DNA of 64,000 nucleotides from NCBI RefSeq assembly GCF_000214175.1, contig NC_015564.1, forward strand, positions 1,302,001 to 1,366,000. The letters run 5' to 3'. A program made the position numbers and the translations under genes. The stretch comes from Hoyosella subflava DQS3-9A1. GTDB taxonomy: Bacteria; Actinomycetota; Actinomycetes; Mycobacteriales; Mycobacteriaceae. The notes under the pieces were generated by a model. The model did no database searches. It was not told where the DNA came from and saw only the letters and a list, made by a program, of their open reading frames with translations. Below, piece after piece: positions 58,622-64,000 of this stretch. Position 1 is the first letter of the stretch. Each line of letters starts with the position of its first letter.

Positions 58622-60195
58622 GTGAGCCCGCGCCGCAGTCGTCTTGGCAGCCGTGCGTCGTGGATTGCCAACCGCGCAGCGCTTCGCCCGCTGAATCCCG
58701 AGACACCACCGCCGGGGTGGGTGGACGCACCGGTGAGGTAAACGCCAGGTGCGCCCGGCACTTTCTGGCCGGCGAGGGCAGGAACTGGCCGCCACATCAT
58801 CATCTGGTCCAGTCCCATCTCGACGTGCATCACGTTCCCGCCAATCAGTCCTAGCTCGTCGGCAAGCCCCTTCGGTGTTTGTACATGGCGATCGAGGATG
58901 GACCCTGAAAAGCCGGGCGCAAAACGCTCGAGCTCAGCCTGAATACGGTCTGCTTCGCGGTCTGCCAGTGTGTCCCAGTCTTTTTCACGGGGACTGAACG
59001 GGTGCCATTGGGACCAGAGTGTCAACTGATGTTCTCCCGGCGGCGCGAGCGAAGGGTCGATAGCGCTGAAACTCATCGCGAGGGAGACGGGTCTAGGAGG
59101 GAGTTCGCCTGCCAGGGCAGCTCCGTGAGCTGCCCTCAGATGCGCTCGATCGGTCGCCAGTAGTTGCAGGCTGGCGCCTATGACCGCCGCATCCTCGTCC
59201 ACGGTCGGGTATATCGGGAGCGTTCGCGCTCGCACGCGAACAGCCATTCCGATGCCGGGGCCCACACGGATTCGCTTCCGCCAGTCGGCCAGTCTGGCGC
59301 CGTCAAATTTGCCTTCAGCCAAGAGATCTAGGGTGGTCAGGACGTGGCACCCTGCAATCACGACAGGTGTGCGAAGTTGCGTGCCAGATTCGGTCGTCAC
59401 CGTCCACCCGCCGTTGTGCTGTGCGAGGGAAACGGCGGCGTCACCGCACGTGATCGATCCTCCGTCGGCCTCGAGGCGGCGAGCCAGTGCGGCTGTCAGC
59501 GCCCCACTGCCGCCGACCGCGCGCCCAGGCGGGAGGACGTGCATCAGTGCGGCGAAACCCACCATCGGCGCAGTTCCCGGCTCGGACATTGGAGGGCCTG
59601 ATTGAGCGCCGAACCAGGCCAAGGCCGCCTTGAGGCGCTCATTCGTGAAGAACTCGTCGAGTACCGCGTCACCAGGTGAGAGGAACTCGCGTGAGAGTTG
59701 TGCGGGGTCACCACCGCTGTCGAGGCCCCAGAATGACCGCAGGAGGTGCGGCCCCGAGGGCGGGGCACTGAACGCGCGCATGACGTGGCTGCTCCGCGGG
59801 GCCCAGACTTTGACGAACTCTCGGTAGGCGCGTGCGTCACGGGGTGAGCATGCGCGTGCGATCGACTCACATGTGCGGTCGAGATCGCGCCAGAAGACAA
59901 TGCCTCTGCCACCCGAACCGGGCTCAGCTGGAGCAAAGCCCCAGGGGTCGCAGTCGATGTATCGCAACCCGTGCGAGGCGAGGTCGAGTTCCTCAATGAT
60001 TCCGCTGTGACGGATCATCAAATGTGCGGACGATCCGCGGTCAACACGATGTCCGGGGAACCGTTCGACCGTCGAGACGGCGCCACCGATAACGGTGTCC
60101 CGTTCGATCACCCGTACCTCCCACCCCGCGCGTGCGAGGTAGCATGCTGCAACGAGCGCATTGTGTCCTGACCCGACGACGACAGCCTCACTCAC
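58609..60195 (-). CDS. crtO: Carotenoid ketolase CrtO
   Basis: 528 residues, FAD-dependent, phytoene-desaturase-like. VVVGSGHNALVAACYLARAG opens the protein; FPGHRVDRGSSAHLMIRHSG, FGAQSGPPMSEPGTAPMVGF and GVYLTGASTHPGGGVSGFSG closely match Rhodococcus erythropolis CrtO as I recall it. That enzyme puts 4-keto groups on beta-ionone rings. GTG 60195 is chosen by alignment; the frame to 60384 lies inside the acetyltransferase gene. Second gene of the operon. A cyclase to supply its ring substrate is not in the window. Confidence 0.9.
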   Translation of the reverse strand: MSEAVVVGSGHNALVAACYLARAGWEVRVIERDTVIGGAVSTVERFPGHRVDRGSSAHLMIRHSGIIEELDLASHGLRYIDCDPWGFAPAEPGSGGRGIVFWRDLDRTCESIARACSPRDARAYREFVKVWAPRSSHVMRAFSAPPSGPHLLRSFWGLDSGGDPAQLSREFLSPGDAVLDEFFTNERLKAALAWFGAQSGPPMSEPGTAPMVGFAALMHVLPPGRAVGGSGALTAALARRLEADGGSITCGDAAVSLAQHNGGWTVTTESGTQLRTPVVIAGCHVLTTLDLLAEGKFDGARLADWRKRIRVGPGIGMAVRVRARTLPIYPTVDEDAAVIGASLQLLATDRAHLRAAHGAALAGELPPRPVSLAMSFSAIDPSLAPPGEHQLTLWSQWHPFSPREKDWDTLADREADRIQAELERFAPGFSGSILDRHVQTPKGLADELGLIGGNVMHVEMGLDQMMMWRPVPALAGQKVPGAPGVYLTGASTHPGGGVSGFSGRSAARLAIHDARLPRRLRRGLTWPR

Positions 60196-60214
60196 GGTTT
60201 CTGAGCGTAGCTGC

Positions 60215-60820
60215 TCAGAGCGGAAGCTCCCGTCCGAGGACAGCAAAGGGCCGAGGGTCGCCGTCAAACTGAAAATGCCGTAACACGTCGGCGAAGCCGA
60301 GCCGACGGTAGAGCCGCCACGCGCGATTGTCCTCCGCACCGATTTCTGGTGTGGATAGCAGCACCGAGTTCTCCGGCCTGGCATCGAGCAGTGCAGTAAT
60401 CAGTGCCTGACCCACGCCCATGCCCTGCGCGTCAGGGTGGACGTGGAGTTCGGTCAGTTCGAAGTAGTTCTCCAGTGCGCGCTCCGCGTTAAACTCGCCC
60501 TGCCCCGACTCGAGGGCGGCCCAGACCTGCCGGTACCACCACTGGCTGGGGGCACCCGAGTAGCCATATGCGATGCCGACAAGCGGAGCACGGTGCGGCG
60601 CGAGCTTGCTGACCCCGCGGAGCGGGTCGTCTGGTTCCAGGACTGCCGCCACCGCCTTCCACCCTGGTCGCAGGGCATGTTCCGCCCACATCGGGGCCCT
60701 GCGACGGGCGACTGACGGCGGGTATCCCATCGCCGCCACATAAATCTGGAGCGCCTCATGCATTCGTTCGCGCAGCGTGGCGGGCGAGAGCTCGATCACG
60801 GTGCTCACATCAAGTGCCAC
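60215..60820 (-). CDS. GNAT-family acetyltransferase
   Basis: 201 residues, counterpart of Rv2170. Acetyl-CoA-binding motif A is LHVHPDAQGMGVGQALITALL, followed by NRAWRLYRRLGFADV. The Rv2170 protein has been reported to acetylate isocitrate dehydrogenase; the substrate here is not known. GTG 60820 is used; GTG 60808 is four codons in. First gene of the crtO-cruF-lppM-glycosyltransferase run (19-nt gap to crtO), with an SOS box 66 bp upstream. Confidence 0.85.
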   Translation of the reverse strand: MALDVSTVIELSPATLRERMHEALQIYVAAMGYPPSVARRRAPMWAEHALRPGWKAVAAVLEPDDPLRGVSKLAPHRAPLVGIAYGYSGAPSQWWYRQVWAALESGQGEFNAERALENYFELTELHVHPDAQGMGVGQALITALLDARPENSVLLSTPEIGAEDNRAWRLYRRLGFADVLRHFQFDGDPRPFAVLGRELPL

Positions 60821-60885
60821 ATTTCTCGGTATCCGCTCCTCGGCTTCGTCAGAAATTGTCAGGGGGTATAGCTATATTGAATACG

Positions 60886-60901
60886 TCGAACAGCTGTTCG
60901 A
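60886..60901. promoter_or_regulatory. LexA-type SOS box
   Basis: tcgaacagctgttcga is a perfect 16-bp palindrome and an exact fit to the actinobacterial LexA consensus TCGAAC-N4-GTTCGA. It lies 66-81 bp before the acetyltransferase-crtO operon and 102-117 bp before the divergent HEPN-type gene. A tatagctata palindrome at 60867-60876, promoter-like on both strands, is beside it. Confidence 0.8.
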
Positions 60902-61002
60902 TACGGCGGCTGGTCTGTTCGAGGGAAGCGACGCAGGCCAGCCCGCCGAAAGTTAGGTACGGCCCCGCATCAGTCTGCGGGCCCGCGCTGTTAGGAGGAT
61001 GG

Positions 61003-61440
61003 ATGCGCTCACAGATGAGCCCGGCGCCCTGTGTTTCGCGCCCTGGAGCCGGTGTAGCGGCAGCGCGAGCGCGTGACCTGCTGCGACGGGCGGATCAGCT
61101 CCACGCGGAGTCAGTCAGCGAATGTAGGGCTGACGACAAATTCCGCGCCGCTTATCTGGCGGCACTTCGGGGTGCGGCAACAGTGCTGGCACTGTATGAC
61201 AAACCTCAGCGGCGAGGCCGTAGGACGAGAAACGCCTGGGTTCTGCTGGAAGGCGTCTCTGAAGAATGGGCGCGCTGGAGCGGGGAGTTCGCCACCTATT
61301 CGCGTCGGCGAACAGCTTTCGAGGCAGGGATCGCCTCAGCCACTCTTGCGGAGGCAGACGGTCTCTGCCAATTGGCTGGTGAGTTCCTTGACGTGGTTCA
61401 CGAGACGGTGTTTGGACTGCGTGAGCCAGGTGCGGCGTGA
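61003..61440 (+). CDS. SAV_6107-like HEPN domain protein
   Basis: 145 residues, all-helical. The stretch ARDLLRRADQLHAESVSECRADDKFRAAYLAALRGAATVL resembles SAV_6107-type HEPN proteins of actinobacteria. HEPN proteins include RNases and nucleotide-binding helpers; the catalytic R-X4-6-H motif of HEPN RNases is not obvious here. ATG 61003 follows ttaggagg, a strong ribosome-binding site; the frame from 60814 crosses the promoter region. An SOS box lies upstream. Confidence 0.75.
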   Translation: MRSQMSPAPCVSRPGAGVAAARARDLLRRADQLHAESVSECRADDKFRAAYLAALRGAATVLALYDKPQRRGRRTRNAWVLLEGVSEEWARWSGEFATYSRRRTAFEAGIASATLAEADGLCQLAGEFLDVVHETVFGLREPGAA

Positions 61441-61631
61441 GGAAGTTCCCGGCGTTCCGTCCCCAAATCGACGTCCAGGACTCAACTGAACGAAAGATGC
61501 GGCAAACCGCACAGCGATCTGTGTGGTACGGGATGAGAAGTGCACTTATCATAGTGGTAGGTTCTTGCAAGAGTCAGGAACCCGCTGCGCCGTATGGTGT
61601 GGCGGCCACCACCAAGTGCGGGGGAGGGACC

Positions 61632-62072
61632 GTGCCACTCTCCGAGCACGAGCAGCGCATGCTCGAACAGATCGAGAGCGCGCTCTATGCCGAGGATCCG
61701 AAGTTCGCTTCGCAAGTGCGCACAGCAAGCACTCGCGGTGCATCTCCGCGTCGGCGACTCCAGGTCGCTGCGATCTTCTTGCTGGGGCTTGTCCTGCTGA
61801 TCGCCGGGGTTGCGCTGCCGCTCAAGTTGGGTGATTTTCCCATTCTGAGTCTCGTCGGCTTCCTGGTGATGTTCGGCGCAGGAGTCTGGGCGCTTGCGGG
61901 TAACCACCAGCGCACAGCAGATGGAGAAGGCCAAGAGGCCTCAACGGACTCCGGTGCTTCTGGCAAGCAAGGCGGCAAGAAGCCGCAGCCAGGAGCGCGC
62001 AAGCCCCGGGGTTCATCCGAAAGTTTCTCGAAGCGGATGGAAGAGAGATTCCGGAAGCGTTTCGAGCAATAG
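61632..62072 (+). CDS. DUF3040 membrane protein
   Basis: 146 residues, counterpart of Rv2169c. It starts VPLSEHEQRMLEQIESALYA, the hallmark of DUF3040, then two membrane helices (LQVAAIFLLGLVLLIAGVAL and ILSLVGFLVMFGAGVWAL) and a basic, Gly/Lys-rich tail. GTG 61632 follows ggggaggg; upstream extensions to 61437 overlap the HEPN gene end and are not supported. Function unknown; a 40-bp palindromic terminator follows. Confidence 0.85.
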   Translation: MPLSEHEQRMLEQIESALYAEDPKFASQVRTASTRGASPRRRLQVAAIFLLGLVLLIAGVALPLKLGDFPILSLVGFLVMFGAGVWALAGNHQRTADGEGQEASTDSGASGKQGGKKPQPGARKPRGSSESFSKRMEERFRKRFEQ

Positions 62073-62087
62073 CGGCTTCTCATATGT

Positions 62088-62127
62088 AAAGAGGGTGTGG
62101 CTCCCGGCCGGGAGCCACACCCTCTTT
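62088..62127 (+). terminator. 40-bp perfect palindrome terminator
   Basis: aaagagggtgtggctcccgg (62088-62107) followed at once by its exact complement (62108-62127), ending in cctcttt. It starts 15 nt past the DUF3040 stop. One of the strongest hairpins in the window. Confidence 0.85.
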
Positions 62128-62431
62128 GCTTGCGCGGTATCGCTCCACAGCATCTCGCGGACGTCCCCCACATCTCCCCACCCGAAGCCCCATTGTTCGC
62201 GGTGCTGTAGTCACCGCACACCCCGAATACTGACCACACACCGCTGCAGGCGGGTCTTGGCCGGTAAAGAGGGTGTGGGCTGGGGAGCTCTGCGGTAACG
62301 GGGAGGTCGCGGGCTGGACTCGATTTGGGCCAAGGTCCCGTAACGGTCTGAACGCCCCCACCTTCTCCCACCTCGTGTATCAGGCTAAATACGCCCACAC
62401 CACAATGAAACACCCCTGTTATCGATTGCTG
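62128..62431. other. Non-coding leader region of the division cluster
   Basis: About 300 bp without a supported gene, strongly strand-asymmetric (C-runs then G-runs). It contains a second copy of gtaaagagggtgtgg (62264-62278), the left arm of the preceding terminator. Possible -10 elements (taaata near 62393, ttatcg near 62419) precede the MraZ site. Confidence 0.45.
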
Positions 62432-62466
62432 GTGGGGGAAAGTGGGGTAACGTGGTGCGCGGTGGA
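62432..62466 (+). promoter_or_regulatory. MraZ operator: four GTGG repeats at 10-bp spacing
   Basis: gtggg (62432), gtggg (62442), gtggt (62452) and gtgga (62462) recur at exactly 10 bp. This is the known architecture of MraZ binding sites (TGGGN-type direct repeats with 5-bp spacers) upstream of mraZ. Autoregulation of the cluster is inferred. Confidence 0.75.
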
Positions 62467-62518
62467 ACGTACCCAAGTTCCGCTACTGGTCTCTCGGGGC
62501 GGAGTAGGAGGTGTCGGA

Positions 62519-62950
62519 ATGTTTCTCGGCACCTACACGCCCAAGTTGGACGACAAGGGTCGGCTCACATTGCCGGCGAAGTTCAGGGAATCGCTCGTGG
62601 GAGGTGTGATGGTTGTTAAGGGGCAGGATCATAGCCTTGCCGTCTACCCGCGCGCCGAGTTCATGGAGCTTGCTAGGAAAGCGGCATCTATCTCGCGCAG
62701 CGATCCGCAGGCACGCGCGTTTATTCGCAGCCTCGCTTCGGGTGCGGATGAGCAGCATGTTGATGCTCAAGGCCGCATCACGATCTCCTCAGCTCACCGC
62801 AAATGGGCGGGGCTCGCGAAGGACTGTGTCGTCGTCGGCTCCGTGGACTTTCTGGAGATTTGGGATTCCGGATCGTGGGAGGAATATCTCTCGGAGAACG
62901 AGGAGGACTACTCGCAGGCTCGTGACGAGGTGCTCAAGGAGATCCTCTGA
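62519..62950 (+). CDS. mraZ: Transcriptional regulator MraZ
   Basis: 143 residues with two SpoVT/AbrB-type half-domains: [26 protein letters not shown] and [23 protein letters not shown]. MraZ forms a ring that binds the repeats upstream of its own gene and represses the division and cell-wall (dcw) cluster. ATG 62519 follows gtaggaggtgtcgga; frames beginning at 62273 cross the operator and are not used. First gene of the cluster. Confidence 0.96.
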   Translation: MFLGTYTPKLDDKGRLTLPAKFRESLVGGVMVVKGQDHSLAVYPRAEFMELARKAASISRSDPQARAFIRSLASGADEQHVDAQGRITISSAHRKWAGLAKDCVVVGSVDFLEIWDSGSWEEYLSENEEDYSQARDEVLKEIL

Positions 62951-62951
62951 C

Positions 62952-63119
62952 GTGTCGAAATCAGGTTCGCTTTCAGCGCTCGCCAAGGCCGCCTTGGGCC
63001 GGGTGTTACGCGGCCTCTGCCCGGTAGAGCCCCTGGCGTACTTCCCCAACGCCAGGTACTCCGTCCGGACAGAGCCCACGTGGCATCCCCCGATGTTCGG
63101 CAAGGTTGCCGCCCCGTGA
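62952..63119 (+). CDS. Possible small ORF between mraZ and rsmH
   Basis: A 55-codon frame opens with GTG one base after the mraZ stop and ends with a TGA that overlaps an in-frame GTG (63116) of rsmH. The product would be basic ([20 protein letters not shown], ending [12 protein letters not shown]) with no known domain. No clear ribosome-binding site. A hairpin (cctggcgt / acgccagg, about 63029-63053) lies inside. It may instead be untranslated leader. Confidence 0.25.
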   Translation: MSKSGSLSALAKAALGRVLRGLCPVEPLAYFPNARYSVRTEPTWHPPMFGKVAAP

Positions 63120-63139
63120 CGATCACCGTAGGAGCTGTC

Positions 63140-64000
63140 ATGACCGATGAGATGCCCGGGCGTCCATCTGAGGGGCAGCCGAAACATGTCCCGGTGATGG
63201 CAGACCGCGCGGTCGAGCTGTTTACACCAGCGATCACCCAGCGAGCTGCGGACGGTACTGGCGCTGTCCTGGTCGATGCCACCCTGGGCCTCGGCGGACA
63301 TGCAGAACGGTTCCTGCGGGATTTCCCGGGTTTGCGAGTTGTGGGTCTGGATCGCGACCAGCGCGCGCTCTCCCTATCCAGGGAGAGACTGGCGGCCTTC
63401 GGAGATCGCGTGACGTTCGTTCATACCCGTTTCGACGGGATCGTGACTGCCCTCGACCAAGCTGGTTTGGCGCAGTCCGAAGCTGTCGACGCAATTCTGT
63501 TCGACCTTGGTGTGTCATCCATGCAGCTCGATGAGAAGGGCCGCGGGTTTGCGTATTCGATCGACGCACCCCTCGACATGCGCATGGATACCACCACCGA
63601 TTTAACCGCCGCGGATGTATTGAACACTTATTCGAGAGGTCAACTGGCTCGAGTGCTGAGCGTTTACGGGGAAGAACGCTTCGCTGGGCGAATAGCGTCG
63701 GCTATCGTGCGGTACCGCGAACAGCAGCCCTTCACGACGAGTGCACCACTGGTGGAGTTGCTGTACGGCGCCATACCCGCGGCCGCGCGACGGACCGGCG
63801 GGCATCCTGCGAAGCGCACTTTCCAGGCGCTGCGTATTGAAGTCAATGGCGAGCTCGATGCACTCGAAAAGGTCATCGAACCAGCCTGTGCAGCGCTCGC
63901 AGTGGGCGGTCGTGTCGCCTTCATGTCGTACCAGTCGCTCGAAGATCGCATTGTCAAAAGAGAACTTGCGCAGCGCGTGAAGTCTCGCTCGCCTGAGGGT
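63140..64000 (+). CDS. rsmH: 16S rRNA (cytosine-1402-N4)-methyltransferase, C-terminus cut by window end
   Basis: SAM-dependent methyltransferase acting on C1402 in the ribosomal P site. 287 residues are visible of ~320-330. N-terminal [16 protein letters not shown]-binding [44 protein letters not shown], and [30 protein letters not shown] are diagnostic. ATG 63140 after gtaggag is preferred; GTG 63116 is in frame. Second main gene of the dcw cluster. Confidence 0.95.
   Translation, partial: MTDEMPGRPSEGQPKHVPVMADRAVELFTPAITQRAADGTGAVLVDATLGLGGHAERFLRDFPGLRVVGLDRDQRALSLSRERLAAFGDRVTFVHTRFDGIVTALDQAGLAQSEAVDAILFDLGVSSMQLDEKGRGFAYSIDAPLDMRMDTTTDLTAADVLNTYSRGQLARVLSVYGEERFAGRIASAIVRYREQQPFTTSAPLVELLYGAIPAAARRTGGHPAKRTFQALRIEVNGELDALEKVIEPACAALAVGGRVAFMSYQSLEDRIVKRELAQRVKSRSPEG

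Noticed and set aside
62613-63119. 168-codon frame overlapping mraZ
   Set aside because: Its first two thirds are a shadow of mraZ in another frame. Only the part after the mraZ stop is considered, as a low-confidence small ORF.

Overview
The window is chromosomal, GC-rich, gene-dense DNA from a mycolic-acid actinobacterium (order Mycobacteriales). Its gene order follows, almost step for step, the Mycobacterium tuberculosis block from glnE/glnA1 to mraZ/rsmH (roughly Rv2221c down to Rv2165c, from memory): glnE, glnA, lipA/lipB, sucB, pepA, gcvT, ilvE, cobS/T/U, adoK, asnB, ctaC/F, qcrBAC, ctaE, trpD, an exonuclease-UvrC fusion, NlpC/P60 hydrolases, pimB', fadD15, aroG, pknL, mptA, idsA2, metF, lppM, mraZ, rsmH. 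Carotenoid genes that M. tuberculosis lacks at this locus, and a CrtO of the Rhodococcus type, point to a Rhodococcus- or Hoyosella-like organism. No rRNA, tRNA, CRISPR array, insertion sequence or prophage was seen.

Layout. 1-4.6 kb: nitrogen assimilation (glnE end, glnA with a GlnR-type site). 4.6-9.3 kb: lipoylation (lipA, lipB) beside its client sucB. 9.7-20.9 kb: amino-acid, one-carbon and cobalamin genes, with erpA, adoK and asnB. 21.1-29.0 kb: the aa3 oxidase and bc1 genes (ctaC-ctaF, qcrC-qcrA-qcrB, ctaE), interrupted by a permease/TIGR03943 pair and a very long hairpin. 29.2-36.9 kb: trpD, a nuclease fusion, and two secreted NlpC/P60 peptidases, the first behind a c-di-AMP (ydaO-type) riboswitch. 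37-46.7 kb: envelope lipid genes (pimB', fadD15, PlsC) and an SRPBCC-ArsA-ROK operon, then aroG. 46.7-49.3 kb: divergent pknL and the gene for its likely DNA-binding substrate. 49.3-60.8 kb: an almost complete carotenoid route (GGPP synthase, CrtB, CrtI, CrtO, CruF, a CrtQ/CruC-like glycosyltransferase) woven through the lipomannan gene mptA and the lipoprotein gene lppM. 61-64 kb: the start of the division/cell-wall cluster, with a four-repeat MraZ operator.

Working together. The carotenoid genes predict a hydroxylated, ketolated and glycosylated carotenoid of the kind known from rhodococci; no lycopene cyclase is present in the window. A perfect actinobacterial SOS box lies at the head of the operon holding crtO, cruF and the glycosyltransferase, which suggests damage control of carotenoid end-group modification, or of the divergent HEPN-type gene. 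At least fifteen genes have a TANNNT hexamer 6-8 nt before the start codon and no evident ribosome-binding site, the signature of leaderless transcripts. pknL has no ATG, GTG or TTG that would keep its glycine-rich loop, and appears to start at CTG behind a strong Shine-Dalgarno sequence.
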